Shown here: one piece after another, positions 8,865-18,051 of the stretch | Numbering within the stretch: position 1 is the first letter of the stretch | Layout of the letters: the number at the start of each line of letters is the position of its first letter | Assembly: GCF_029011175.1 (NCBI RefSeq) | Contig: NZ_CP118946.1 | Span: forward strand, 248,001-312,000 | Length of the DNA: 64,000 nt | Reading direction: 5' to 3' | DNA from: Winkia neuii | GTDB lineage: Bacteria; Actinomycetota; Actinomycetes; Actinomycetales; Actinomycetaceae | Program-made: the position numbers and the translations under genes | Notes under the pieces: model-generated | Seen by the model: only the letters and a program-made list of their open reading frames with translations | Database searches by the model: none | Told to the model about the DNA's origin: nothing

Positions 8865-9941
8865 ATGAATAAAAAGTTTTCTGCGGTGGCAGTGCTGGCG
8901 CTGTCAACGATCGTGATTTCCGGCTGTGGCGCCGGCAACGGCACCGACAAGGCGGCCTCTGACAAGTCGGGTTCTGATCAGAAGGCCGACAAGACGGTCA
9001 CTCTGATTGCTTACGATTCGTTCCCCACTAAGGACATTCAGCCCGCGTTTGAAAAGAAGACTGGCTACAAGCTGAAGGTCGTCGATGGCGGCGATGGTGC
9101 CGAGCTCACCAACAAACTGGTCATGTCCAAGGGCGCCCCGGTGGCGGATGTCGCCCTCGGCATGGATAACAACGTGGCACTTACGGCAGCTGATAAGGGC
9201 GTGTTTGAAAAGGCGGATGTGAAGCTGCCCGAGGGCGTAGACCAGTACCAGGTGAAGGGCCAGGAGGCGTTGGTGCCCTTCGATCGGTCGCAGTACTGCC
9301 TGAACTATGACGAAAAGTGGTTTAAGGACAAGGGCAAGCAGGCGCCGACCTCGTTTGAAGACCTGACTAAGCCAGAATACAAGAACCTGGTGGTGGTAGA
9401 GGATCCGCGCAAGTCCACTCCGGGCATGGGGCTGCTGACGGCTACCATTGCTGACCAGGGCGAGAATGCTTTCGCTGACTACTGGAAGAAACTGAAGGAT
9501 AACGGCGTGGAAGTAACCGGCGGCTGGACTGATGCATTCGCCAAGTTCTCTACCTCTGACGGCGGCACCAAGCCGGTGATGGCCGGTTATGCTTCTTCCC
9601 CCGCATACCCGACTGGTAAAGACGAGGCCGGAAAGGATGTCTTCAACATGAAGAATATGGATTCGACCTGCTACGCCGCCGTTGAATACATGTCAGCTCT
9701 GAAGGGCGCCAAGAATACCGAGGGTGCCAAGGTCCTCATGGACTACCTGCTGTCTAAAGACGCGCAGGAACTCGTCTCGAAGGTCAACTACATGTACCCG
9801 GTGAACTCCCAAGCGCAGCTACCCAAGGATCTAGCCGAGCACGGTGCCGAGGTCAAAGACGCGCTGAACATCGATCCAAAGAAGGTTGCGGACAATCGCA
9901 CTGCGTGGCTGAAGACATGGGCCGACGCAATGGGGATGTAA
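8865..9941 (+). CDS. thiB: Thiamine ABC transporter substrate-binding lipoprotein
   Basis: Extracellular binding protein that delivers thiamine or its phosphates to ThiPQ. A lipoprotein signal peptide ends at ISGC (Cys about 24). The mature part matches the iron/thiamine-type periplasmic-binding fold: TLIAYDSFPTKD, DVALGMDNN, VPFDRSQYCLNYDE and DPRKSTPGMG. I start at ATG 8865, directly after GGAGGA, rather than the longer frame that overlaps the riboswitch. First gene of a three-gene operon controlled by that riboswitch, which decides the substrate. Confidence 0.93.
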   Translation: MNKKFSAVAVLALSTIVISGCGAGNGTDKAASDKSGSDQKADKTVTLIAYDSFPTKDIQPAFEKKTGYKLKVVDGGDGAELTNKLVMSKGAPVADVALGMDNNVALTAADKGVFEKADVKLPEGVDQYQVKGQEALVPFDRSQYCLNYDEKWFKDKGKQAPTSFEDLTKPEYKNLVVVEDPRKSTPGMGLLTATIADQGENAFADYWKKLKDNGVEVTGGWTDAFAKFSTSDGGTKPVMAGYASSPAYPTGKDEAGKDVFNMKNMDSTCYAAVEYMSALKGAKNTEGAKVLMDYLLSKDAQELVSKVNYMYPVNSQAQLPKDLAEHGAEVKDALNIDPKKVADNRTAWLKTWADAMGM

Positions 9942-9966
9942 ACAGGATTAGACGAAGGGTTTTCCC

Positions 9967-11619
9967 TTGACGAAATTGCGGTGGGCGGCACGCTACTTGG
10001 CTCTGGCCTTGGGCGTGGCCGCCCCGCTCGCTTTTATGGCGATCTTCTTCCTGTGGCCTGTCCTAACCATGGTTTCGATGGGGCTTTTCGGCGAGGGCGG
10101 CGGCTCAGGTTTCGCGGAAGCGCTTGGGCGGCGGCGCGTGTGGGACGTGGTCGCTATGACCGTTGGCATGGCTGCGGGCGGAACCGTTGGTTCGGTGCTG
10201 TTGGGCTTGCCCGGAGCCTACGTCTTGTACAAGCTGAAGATCCCGTTCCGCGGTGCCTTGCGTGCGTTCGTGTCGATCCCCTTCGTGCTCCCGGTGATGG
10301 CGGTAGCCGTTGGTTTTGGAGCCCTCTTCGGCCCCGGCGGGCCATTGGCATCCTGGCACCTGATGGGCACGAAAACCCTGGTGGTAGCCGCAATGGTGTT
10401 CTTTAACTATTCGCTGGTAGTGCGCATCGTGGGGCCCATGTGGGCGGGGTTAGATCCGCGTGCGGAAGAGGCTGCCGTCTCCCTGGGCGCCTCGCCTGCG
10501 CGCGTATTTTTCACCGTCGTGCTGCCCCGCCTGGTGCCCGCCATCGCGTCAGCCGCCTCAATGGTGTTCCTTTTCTGTGCCTCCGCCTACGCCCTGGTGC
10601 AGGTGTTGGGCGGGCCGGGTGCTACCACGCTCGAGGCCGAAATCTACAACGAAACAGTTGCCTACATGGACTATCAGGCCGCCGCCGTCCTCTCGATATT
10701 GCAACTGGTAATAGTGGTTGCCGCCCTCGCCTTATCTGAAATTTTGCGAGGGCGGGTCGAACGCGGCCAGAAGATGACGCGGACGGCGGCCCGTCGCCCT
10801 CGCAAGGGGGACCTTCCCGCTCTGGTTGTAACGGGCCTGACTATCGTATTTTTGCTGGCCGCGCCCATGGTGGGGTTGCTGACCAGGTCGCTGCGCCGAG
10901 GCGGGGCGTGGACCCTGCAAAACTACACCGACATGGCCAATGCGGACGCGTCGGCCGCCATCCAAACCTCCGTGCTTTCCTCCCTGGGCACTTCCTTCGC
11001 CACGGCGCTGGTGGCGGCGGTGCTGGCGCTCGCGGTGGGGGTGTCGCTGTCAGTAATTCTGTCGCGCAGGCCCCGCAAGAGGGCGGCGAAGGGGGCATTG
11101 AAGGCGTTGGACATCCTGTTTATGCTGCCGCTCGGGGTGTCTGCGGTTACTGTCGGTTTCGGCTTCCTTGTAACCATGTCCGGCCCGCCCCTAAATTTGG
11201 CTACGTCGTGGTGGCTGGTGCCTATCGCCCAGTCCATCGTGGCGATTCCCATGGTAGCGCGCACGGTCTTGCCCACGATGAGGGCGATCGACCCCCGCCA
11301 GCGCGAGGCCGCCGCGTCCCTGGGGGCTTCCCCCGAACGCGTACTGGCCACCATCGATGGGCCCTACCTGTGGCGTACGGGCGTGGTGGCAGCCGGGTTC
11401 GCGCTGGCGATTTCGATGGGCGAGTTCGGGGCAACCTCGTTCTTGGCACGCCCGCAGACGGCCACGCTGCCCGTGACGATTTATTCACTGGCGTCCCGCC
11501 CTGGGGCCACCGAGCAGGGCATGGCCATGGCTGCTTCCGTGCTGCTGGCGGTAGTGACGGCAACTTTGATGGTAATTGTTGAACGGCTACGCCCAAACGA
11601 TGCGACCCCAATGATGTGA
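9967..11619 (+). CDS. thiP: Thiamine ABC transporter permease, fused double-domain
   Basis: Inner-membrane permease with two tandem binding-protein-dependent transport domains (about residues 50-260 and 310-540), each carrying an EAA-like loop: EEAAVSLGASPARVF and REAAASLGASPERVL. About 12 membrane helices. This duplicated form is typical of ThiP and iron-type permeases. The start is TTG at 9967, 25 bp after thiB. The gene lies 6 bp before thiQ. Confidence 0.92.
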   Translation: MTKLRWAARYLALALGVAAPLAFMAIFFLWPVLTMVSMGLFGEGGGSGFAEALGRRRVWDVVAMTVGMAAGGTVGSVLLGLPGAYVLYKLKIPFRGALRAFVSIPFVLPVMAVAVGFGALFGPGGPLASWHLMGTKTLVVAAMVFFNYSLVVRIVGPMWAGLDPRAEEAAVSLGASPARVFFTVVLPRLVPAIASAASMVFLFCASAYALVQVLGGPGATTLEAEIYNETVAYMDYQAAAVLSILQLVIVVAALALSEILRGRVERGQKMTRTAARRPRKGDLPALVVTGLTIVFLLAAPMVGLLTRSLRRGGAWTLQNYTDMANADASAAIQTSVLSSLGTSFATALVAAVLALAVGVSLSVILSRRPRKRAAKGALKALDILFMLPLGVSAVTVGFGFLVTMSGPPLNLATSWWLVPIAQSIVAIPMVARTVLPTMRAIDPRQREAAASLGASPERVLATIDGPYLWRTGVVAAGFALAISMGEFGATSFLARPQTATLPVTIYSLASRPGATEQGMAMAASVLLAVVTATLMVIVERLRPNDATPMM

Positions 11620-11625
11620 GGAAAA

Positions 11626-12612
11626 ATGCTGCAAGTAAAAGACCTGACCGTAAAGTATGGCAGCACCGTGGCCGTCGATTCGGTGTCTATGGCCGTTGCC
11701 GAGGGCGAAATTGTTGCTCTGCTGGGCCCGTCCGGTTCGGGCAAATCCTCGCTGCTGCGCGCGGTACTGGGGTTGGAGCCGGTGGCCGGGGGAAAGATTT
11801 CCTGGGACGGGCACGATCTGTCCGGGGTACCCACCTATCAGCGCGGTTTTGGGCTGATGTTCCAAGATGGGCAGCTGTTTGCGCATAGGGACGTGGCCGG
11901 CAATATTGCTTACGGTTTGAAGGGCTCTGGGGCGCAAAAACAGGAGCGGGTACGCGAATTGTTGGACCTGGTTGGCCTGAAAGACTACGCTTCGCGTCAG
12001 GTCAGTGAGCTCTCGGGTGGGGAAGCCCAGCGGGTGGCGCTTGCCCGTTCTCTTGCCCCCCGCCCTAAGCTGCTGGGTCTGGACGAGCCGCTGTCGGCCC
12101 TCGATCGCAAATTGCGCGAAGGCTTGGCGGTGCAGCTGCGGCAGATTTTGACCGCGGAGGGCACGGCGGGCATCTATGTCACCCACGACCAGGATGAGGC
12201 GTTTACGGTTGCCGACAAGATCGGGGTACTGATTGCGGGCGGGCTGGCGGCGTTTGGTACGCCGGCGCAGGTGTGGACGCAGCCGGGAACGCGATCGGTC
12301 GCAGAATTTTTGGGCTACGGGCCGTTTGTCAGCCCCGAGTTGGCGGCCAAGTTGGGAGCCCGGGTGCCGCGGGGGGCGGCACTCATCGGGTTGGCTCCGG
12401 GGGCGCTAAGGGTGTGCTTTGAGGGCGAGGGCGTGCACCTGCCCGTCGATTCTGTACACGTGCGCCGCGGCAGCGTGAACGTGCAGGTGATCCTCCCGGA
12501 TGGCCAGTTGGCCGGGGCGAGCGCGCCTTTGACTCACGAGGCGGAGGCTATTAGCGAGGGCGAACAAGTTGGCATCCGGGTCGACCAGACCCGCCTAGCG
12601 GCCATAGAGTAG
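11626..12612 (+). CDS. thiQ: Thiamine ABC transporter ATP-binding protein
   Basis: Cytosolic ATPase energising ThiP. Walker A GPSGSGKSS, signature LSGGEAQRVALARSL, Walker B LLGLDEPLSALD and the switch THDQDEA are all present in the first 210 residues. A C-terminal TOBE-like beta region follows (about 255-328), longer than in enteric ThiQ. GTP-type iron transporters have the same layout, so the thiamine role rests on the riboswitch-led operon. Confidence 0.9.
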   Translation: MLQVKDLTVKYGSTVAVDSVSMAVAEGEIVALLGPSGSGKSSLLRAVLGLEPVAGGKISWDGHDLSGVPTYQRGFGLMFQDGQLFAHRDVAGNIAYGLKGSGAQKQERVRELLDLVGLKDYASRQVSELSGGEAQRVALARSLAPRPKLLGLDEPLSALDRKLREGLAVQLRQILTAEGTAGIYVTHDQDEAFTVADKIGVLIAGGLAAFGTPAQVWTQPGTRSVAEFLGYGPFVSPELAAKLGARVPRGAALIGLAPGALRVCFEGEGVHLPVDSVHVRRGSVNVQVILPDGQLAGASAPLTHEAEAISEGEQVGIRVDQTRLAAIE

Positions 12613-12695
12613 TATCTGCCAAGCTGGTTCAGGCCAGGTCCAAGACATACTGCGAAGCCGACCCTTTGGGTTGGAACGATTACAGGGAGTGTTGC

Positions 12696-12896
12696 ATGCA
12701 AGTGAAAGCGGCAAAAACACTCGGCTACGGATTGTTTGCGCTAATTTCTACGGTCGGGGTGTTTTATATAGTGTCCTATCTTTTTCCTACTGAAACTGGG
12801 CTGCGCGCTGGCATCGTCGTCGCATGGATCATCTGCCTCGTAGGGATCCCCTTTGTGGCTAGGCAAGCTTCGAAGAAATCCCAAGGGCGGCAATAA
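12696..12896 (+). CDS. Small two-helix membrane protein of unknown function
   Basis: Sixty-six residues with two hydrophobic helices (about 8-27 and 34-54) and a basic C-terminus RQASKKSQGRQ. The ATG at 12696 is preceded by AGGGAG with 6-bp spacing, which is better than the upstream in-frame start. It follows thiQ by 83 bp on the same strand. No family recognised. Confidence 0.6.
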   Translation: MQVKAAKTLGYGLFALISTVGVFYIVSYLFPTETGLRAGIVVAWIICLVGIPFVARQASKKSQGRQ

Positions 12897-12951
12897 GTTT
12901 CAGTACCGCCGAAACGTGCCGTGCGCCCTTGCCGGGAGCGCCCCGGATTGG

Positions 12952-13686
12952 CTAAACGGCCTGACTTAGTTGGGTTACGTCCTCGGTGGGAATTGCTTGA
13001 TAGGCTTTCGCAATCTTATTAGCCCAAGCCAAGCCTTCCAGACTGCAGCGTAGGCGCGGACCAATTGTGGTGATGGGGCGAACCCCGCTAGTTGCGTTAG
13101 TGGCAATCGCCCCCACAAAATTGCCGATCTCGCCCACGCGTACAGGCCGGCTCTCGCAGGCCCACACGCCCTCGAGCTGTTTCCAGGTTGTGCCTGCCAG
13201 CACGGGCCCTTCCGGCCACACCAAACGCCCGTCGGCCCGAATGAAGCCGACGTTGAACATGGTGCCTTCCAATACCAGGTCGTCTTTATCGAGCCCCGTG
13301 CAACAGATGGCATCGTCGGCTGCGACTGCACGACGGGCATGCCACTGCGGGGCCAACCCGAAGTGTTTCACGTGGGACAGGTTGCGCTGCAGCGGAAACA
13401 GCTCGCAGCTGATCGGCCCAGTCGAGGGCGCACTGCGGGTGGTGATCAGGTGCTCGGTTTCGAACATGCTCACGCGGGCAACGAAGCTACCGGTCTGCGC
13501 GGCTAGTTTTTCCAGTTCGGCTGCGACGGACGCCAAATCCAGGTCGGTGCCAAAGAGAGTGCGGTGGTCGCGCTGCAACCTCTTAGCGTGCAGCTGGGGC
13601 CCGCGCACTTTGCCGCCCTCGATGAGCATCGTGGTGAAGTGCCCGTCTCCCTTGAGCGCCTGGGTAATGGCGACGTCAGCTTCCAT
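12952..13686 (-). CDS. pabC: Aminodeoxychorismate lyase-like, class IV PLP enzyme
   Basis: Class IV aminotransferase fold. A basic HAKRLQRDH stretch near residue 33 carries the phosphate-contacting Arg, and the DDLVLEGTMFNVGFI strand (about 134-148) holds the conserved E-G-x-x-x-N motif. The PLP lysine is probably in DKDDL or slightly upstream. It is divergent from the fused pabAB gene 63 bp away, so the likely reaction is 4-amino-4-deoxychorismate to p-aminobenzoate plus pyruvate in folate synthesis. A branched-chain or D-amino-acid transaminase is less likely in this context. Confidence 0.8.
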   Translation of the reverse strand: MEADVAITQALKGDGHFTTMLIEGGKVRGPQLHAKRLQRDHRTLFGTDLDLASVAAELEKLAAQTGSFVARVSMFETEHLITTRSAPSTGPISCELFPLQRNLSHVKHFGLAPQWHARRAVAADDAICCTGLDKDDLVLEGTMFNVGFIRADGRLVWPEGPVLAGTTWKQLEGVWACESRPVRVGEIGNFVGAIATNATSGVRPITTIGPRLRCSLEGLAWANKIAKAYQAIPTEDVTQLSQAV

Positions 13687-13741
13687 TGGGCTGCACCCTT
13701 TCCCGGAAGAATCCTGGTTACTTACTTGAGCAGACTGATTT

Positions 13742-13747
13742 TATAAT
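13742..13747 (+). promoter_or_regulatory. -10 box of a probable leaderless pabAB transcript
   Basis: A perfect TATAAT ends 8 bp before the GTG at 13756, placing the expected transcription start at or next to the start codon. There is no room for a Shine-Dalgarno sequence. No good -35 box is seen. Confidence 0.65.
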
Positions 13748-13755
13748 CTTTGCCC

Positions 13756-15588
13756 GTGGGCGTCTTGTTGATTGATAATCATGATTCTTTTACGTACAAC
13801 CTGGCACACCTTGTTTTTGCTGCCTGCGGGCAGATGCCGCAGGTGGTTATTGCCGAGGACGTAACCGATACCCACCTGGCGGCCGCCGACCGCATTATTG
13901 TTTCCGCGGGGCCGGGGCGACCTGCAGAATACCCTTGGTTTCCGGGCATTTTCTTGGATCCTCCCGCCCCCACATTGGGAATTTGTTTGGGCTTTCAGGG
14001 CCTGTGTGAGGCCTACGGAGCGAAACTGGGCACCGCCCGCTACCCGCGCCACGGCGAGGTAACCGGTGGGCGGATGCGCTATCACTCTTTGGAAATAACG
14101 GACCTGCCGGCTTGCCTGACCGCCACGGAATGGGACGAGGACGGTACGTTGCTGGGCGTGGCACACAAGTCTTTGCCACTGTGGGGCGTGCAATATCACC
14201 CCGAATCGGTAGGTTCTACCGGTGGGGTAGAGCTCATGCGAAACTTCCTTAGCGCGTCTGCGCAACAAGTTGGGGCCGGCCTACAGGGCGAAGCGCAAAC
14301 CGGCCATGCGCCAGCCGGGCCTGCCTCTTACCCCGGATCGCCCGCCACGTCGGACTCGCCGCACCCGCCCGCTACACCTGGCCCGCCCTCGTCGGCGCCG
14401 GTGAAGGTGTGGTACGAAAAGATTGACACCGATTTGCTGCCCGAAGCATTGTTTGCCGCCAACTTCCTTGGTCAAAGCCACGCGGCCTGGCTCGATTCTT
14501 CTGACGGTTCCGGCTGGCACTATTTGTGCTCGGGTACGCCCGTGCCTTCCCTAGAACGGGCGCCTCTGCCCGAGGCGGATACGACCGGTGTGCCGTGCGC
14601 TTTCGCCCTCGGAATGGTGGGCTACCTAACCTACGAGGGGAAAGCCCACTTCATAAGCGTAGACAAATGCCTTGCGATCAGCCCGAATGGTGAGGTGTGG
14701 GCGCTGGGGTATGAGCCGTGGCAAGTGAATACTGCCGCCAGCCCGGTCAGCGCGTTGGCCCTGCCGGATACGCCGCGCACGTTCCGTTTTAGTCGCGAAC
14801 AGTACCTGGCCAAGATCGCCCAGGCGCAAGAGGAAATTGCCAAAGGGAATGCATACGAGCTGTGCCTTACCAACTCAATTAGTTTCCCCGCCCTCGGTGA
14901 CCCGTACCGTTACTACTTGCATTTGCGTTCAAAGTATCCAGCGCCTTTTGCCAGCTTCTTGCGCTTCGGCGGGCGCGCGGTGCTTTCGACCTCGCCGGAA
15001 CGCTTCCTCTCCCTTAGCTCGAGTGGCGTTCTGGAAGCAAAACCTATCAAAGGGACGCGCCCGCGCGGGCACACCCCGGCCGAGGACGAAGCCCTGCGCG
15101 ATGACTTGGCCACTTCCGTCAAAGATAGGGCCGAGAACCTGATGATCTGCGACCTGCTGCGAAACGACCTGGGCCGGGTGGCGGTGCCGGGCAGTGTCGA
15201 AGTGCCGGTGGTCTGCGGCATTGAGAGTTTCAGCTACGTGCACCAGATGGTGTCGACAATTAGGGCCCGCAAGAGAGGCGACGTGTCTGCCCTGGATTGT
15301 ATTCGGGCGGCTTTCCCGGGAGGTTCCATGACCGGGGCGCCCAAGGAGCGTTCTATGCGGATCCTGGAGCGGCTAGAAGAAGGCCACCTTCGCGGGATTT
15401 ATTCGGGGGCAATTGGCTACATTTCGCTCAGCGGGGCAATGGACCTGTCCATCACGATCCGCACGGCCCTCATCGAGGGCGGAAAGGCCAGCTACGGTTG
15501 CGGGGGTGCCATCACGCGGCTGTCGGATCCGCAAGAAGAATGGGAAGAAATTCTAACCAAGGCCCGGCCCATTCTGAGTGAAATATAG
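13756..15588 (+). CDS. pabAB: Fused aminodeoxychorismate synthase, glutaminase (PabA) plus synthase (PabB)
   Basis: Makes 4-amino-4-deoxychorismate from chorismate and glutamine. The N-terminal class I glutaminase (about 1-180) has DNHDSFTYNL, the nucleophile motif GICLGFQG, and HPES. A Pro/Ala/Ser-rich linker (about 180-215) leads into a TrpE/PabB domain with KPIKGTRPRG (PabB-like KPIKGT), DLLRNDLGRV and GGSMTGAPK. I prefer GTG 13756 over TTG 13750 because of the -10 box 8 bp upstream. The KPIKGT form supports PabB rather than anthranilate synthase, as does the adjacent pabC. Confidence 0.92.
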   Translation: MGVLLIDNHDSFTYNLAHLVFAACGQMPQVVIAEDVTDTHLAAADRIIVSAGPGRPAEYPWFPGIFLDPPAPTLGICLGFQGLCEAYGAKLGTARYPRHGEVTGGRMRYHSLEITDLPACLTATEWDEDGTLLGVAHKSLPLWGVQYHPESVGSTGGVELMRNFLSASAQQVGAGLQGEAQTGHAPAGPASYPGSPATSDSPHPPATPGPPSSAPVKVWYEKIDTDLLPEALFAANFLGQSHAAWLDSSDGSGWHYLCSGTPVPSLERAPLPEADTTGVPCAFALGMVGYLTYEGKAHFISVDKCLAISPNGEVWALGYEPWQVNTAASPVSALALPDTPRTFRFSREQYLAKIAQAQEEIAKGNAYELCLTNSISFPALGDPYRYYLHLRSKYPAPFASFLRFGGRAVLSTSPERFLSLSSSGVLEAKPIKGTRPRGHTPAEDEALRDDLATSVKDRAENLMICDLLRNDLGRVAVPGSVEVPVVCGIESFSYVHQMVSTIRARKRGDVSALDCIRAAFPGGSMTGAPKERSMRILERLEEGHLRGIYSGAIGYISLSGAMDLSITIRTALIEGGKASYGCGGAITRLSDPQEEWEEILTKARPILSEI

Positions 15589-15671
15589 CTGATGGGACGC
15601 GCCTGCGCTGCATCAGGTCGCGCGTGTGCTTTTGGGGCCTGAGCTTTGCGCCAGCCAGTACACTTACACCC

Positions 15672-16436
15672 CTAGGCCGGCAGGCGGGGGATTGAAGCTA
15701 ACAGCTGGCGGGTGTAGTCCTGGCTGGGCGCACCTAGCACCTGTTGGGTGGTGCCGGTCTCGACAAGTCTTCCGCCCTGTAGCACCAGAATGCGTTCACA
15801 TGTTGAGGCAACGGTAGCCAGGTCGTGTGACACCAGCAGCAGGGCGGTGCCGCGGCTGCGCGTAATCTGTTCGACCATTTCCATTACGGAGGCACGTGTG
15901 GCCATGTCGAGGGCGCTCACCGGCTCGTCCGCTACCAGCACTTTTGGTTGGCTCACCAGGGCGCGGGCAATGGCGATGCGCTGGCGTTGGCCGCCCGAGA
16001 AGGTGCGCGGATATTCGTCGGCCCGGTCCGGATCAACGTCCACGAGTGCCAAAGCCTCCCGAACGCGCTCGCGGGCTGCCTGGCCGCTGGCCAGATGTAG
16101 TGCGCGTAGTGGCTCGGCTACTGTTTCGCCTACGCGCATGCGCGGATCTAGGGAAGAATACGGGTCTTGGAAGACTGCGGAAACTTGTCCGCGGAACTTC
16201 CGGCGTCCGCGGCGCCCGCGGCCGGGTATTTTCGTGCCTGCGAAGCTGACGCGGCCGGCTTTTGGGCGCAACAAGCCCAGCCCCAGACGGGCGACGGTGG
16301 ATTTGCCGGAGCCAGATTCGCCCACTAGTGCTATGCGTTCGCCCTCGGCAAGGGAGAGGTTAAAGCCTGCGATACCGCGCTCTGATTTGGGGTAGGTGTA
16401 GGTGACGCTGTCGAATTGGAGTATGGTCTCGCTCAT
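15672..16436 (-). CDS. Peptide/nickel-type ABC transporter ATPase (second)
   Basis: OppF/DppF-like ATPase: Walker A GESGSGKST, signature FSGGQRQRIAIARAL, Walker B VLVADEPVSALD. I start at ATG 16436, which overlaps the stop of the upstream ATPase gene (ATGA); the longer frame is antisense-like Arg/Pro-rich. At 254 residues it lacks the C-terminal extension of many DppF proteins. Last gene of a five-gene leftward operon. Confidence 0.88.
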   Translation of the reverse strand: MSETILQFDSVTYTYPKSERGIAGFNLSLAEGERIALVGESGSGKSTVARLGLGLLRPKAGRVSFAGTKIPGRGRRGRRKFRGQVSAVFQDPYSSLDPRMRVGETVAEPLRALHLASGQAARERVREALALVDVDPDRADEYPRTFSGGQRQRIAIARALVSQPKVLVADEPVSALDMATRASVMEMVEQITRSRGTALLLVSHDLATVASTCERILVLQGGRLVETGTTQQVLGAPSQDYTRQLLASIPRLPA

Positions 16437-17248
16437 GGGCGGTCTCCTTGCTGTGCGGCGGCAAGGGCGTCTTCCAGGTTCCTTGCGGCCTGCACGATTG
16501 CGCGGGCGCGCGGGCTTACTCCGGCCCCGGCGAGCAGTGCTGGTACGGGTACGTCGTCGGTTACCCGGCCTTGGTTGAGCACCAGCGTGCGCCCCACGAG
16601 TTGGGTGACCACGGGCAGGTCGTGCGATATGAAAATGAGGGTGGTTTTTCGGGCGGCGGTAATTTCTTTTAGCAGTTGGAGGATTTGCTGTTGCACTGTT
16701 ACGTCTAGGGCGGTGGTGGGTTCGTCCGCCAGCAGGATTTGGGGTTGGCACGCGAGGGCGAGGGCGATGGCGACGCGTTGGCGTTGGCCTCCAGAGAGCT
16801 CGTGCGGGTAGGCGTGGGCTATGCGATCTGCGTCTGCCAGGTGTACTTCGGTGAGGGCGGCACGGACGGCTTCACGCAGCTTTTTACCTTTTTCTACGCC
16901 TTGGTGGTGGCGGATTGGCCAGGATAGTTGGCGGCCGATGCGTTGAAGGGGGTCGAGGGCGGTGAGTGGGTCTTGGAAGATCATGGCGGCTAGGGCGCCG
17001 CGCACCTCGCCCATTTCTTTTTCGGTGGCGCCTACTATTTGCTTGCCGGCTACTTGGAGGGAGCCGCTCACGTTGGCGCGGGCGGGCAGCAGGCCCATGG
17101 CAGTGCGGGCGAACATAGATTTTCCGGATCCGGAGGGGCCGATTAGCCCTAGGTGTTCGCCTGCCTGAACGGTAAACGTGAGCGAGTCCAAAAGGGTTTT
17201 CTTTCCTATGCGGACCGAAAGGTTTTGTGCGCTTAGGGTGGGGGCCAT
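16433..17248 (-). CDS. Peptide/nickel-type ABC transporter ATPase (first)
   Basis: OppD/DppD-like ATPase: Walker A GPSGSGKSM, signature LSGGQRQRVAIALAL, Walker B ILLADEPTTALD, switch SHD. The start overlaps the permease stop by one base (TAATG) and its stop overlaps the next ATPase start by four. Length of 271 residues is shorter than enteric DppD and matches nickel-type NikD. Substrate is not determined by sequence. Confidence 0.88.
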   Translation of the reverse strand: MAPTLSAQNLSVRIGKKTLLDSLTFTVQAGEHLGLIGPSGSGKSMFARTAMGLLPARANVSGSLQVAGKQIVGATEKEMGEVRGALAAMIFQDPLTALDPLQRIGRQLSWPIRHHQGVEKGKKLREAVRAALTEVHLADADRIAHAYPHELSGGQRQRVAIALALACQPQILLADEPTTALDVTVQQQILQLLKEITAARKTTLIFISHDLPVVTQLVGRTLVLNQGRVTDDVPVPALLAGAGVSPRARAIVQAARNLEDALAAAQQGDRP

Positions 17249-18051
17249 TATGCCTCCTCTAAGGTGGGGTCTATGGCGCGGAGCCCGTCAGATAGTAGGT
17301 TGGCGCCTATCACGAGGGCGAGAATCGCCACCCCCGGGATTATTGCGCCGAGCGGTTGCACGGTGAAGGTGGCTTGGGCATCTAGCAGGAGGCGCCCCCA
17401 GGAGGCGTTTGGTGGGGGTGTGCCGAGCCCGAGGTATGAGAGGCCGGCCTCTGCAAGTACTGCGGAGCCGAATAGTAGGGCCACGTTTACTACCAGGAAT
17501 TGCCAGATGTTGGGGAGCACATGCCGGGCGATGATGCCGAGGGTGCCCACTCCGGCGGTGCGGGCTGCGGTGACGTATTGTTCGCGCAGCACGCGGGAGG
17601 CCAGTATGCGGGTTAGCCTTGCGATTACTGCCGAGGCCGAAATACCAATTGCGCAGGTTACGGTCACTAGTGAGGCCCCGCCTACGGCCACCATGAGCAT
17701 TGCTAGCAGTAGGGTGGGGAAGGCAATTAGAACGTCGAGTGTGACTGAGGCGATGTCGTCTAGGTAGCCGTGGGCTAGGGCTGCGGCTAGGCCGAAGCTT
17801 ACCCCGATGGCGGCGGCTATTATTGAGGCGCCAAGTCCCACTCCCAGGGCTATACGCGCTCCTAGTAGCATGCGGGTGAGTAGGTCGTGCCCGAGCCGGT
17901 CGGTACCTAGCAGGTGCTGGGTACCGGGCCCTTCGAGGCGCCCTCCGGAGGTATCGGAAACGGGGTAGGGCAGCCAGAAAAACGAGACGGCGGCGGCCAG
18001 CGCTATCAATGACAGTAGGGTGATTCCTACCCACAGGTTGGTTCGCTTCAT
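17248..18051 (-). CDS. Peptide/nickel-type ABC transporter permease (DppC-like)
   Basis: Membrane permease of 267 residues with an N-terminal helix, then the LLGTDRLGHDLLTRMLLGARIALGVG region typical of OppC/DppC, an EAA-like loop (REQYVTAARTAGVGTLGIIARHVLPN) and about five further helices. The true start is ATG 18051, four-base overlap with the upstream permease; the longer frame is a composition artefact. Confidence 0.9.
   Translation of the reverse strand: MKRTNLWVGITLLSLIALAAAVSFFWLPYPVSDTSGGRLEGPGTQHLLGTDRLGHDLLTRMLLGARIALGVGLGASIIAAAIGVSFGLAAALAHGYLDDIASVTLDVLIAFPTLLLAMLMVAVGGASLVTVTCAIGISASAVIARLTRILASRVLREQYVTAARTAGVGTLGIIARHVLPNIWQFLVVNVALLFGSAVLAEAGLSYLGLGTPPPNASWGRLLLDAQATFTVQPLGAIIPGVAILALVIGANLLSDGLRAIDPTLEEA

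Noticed and set aside
8609-8965. N-terminal extension of the LytR_C protein
   Set aside because: It would be translated antisense through the TPP riboswitch and has no protein-like character before the GTG at 8608.
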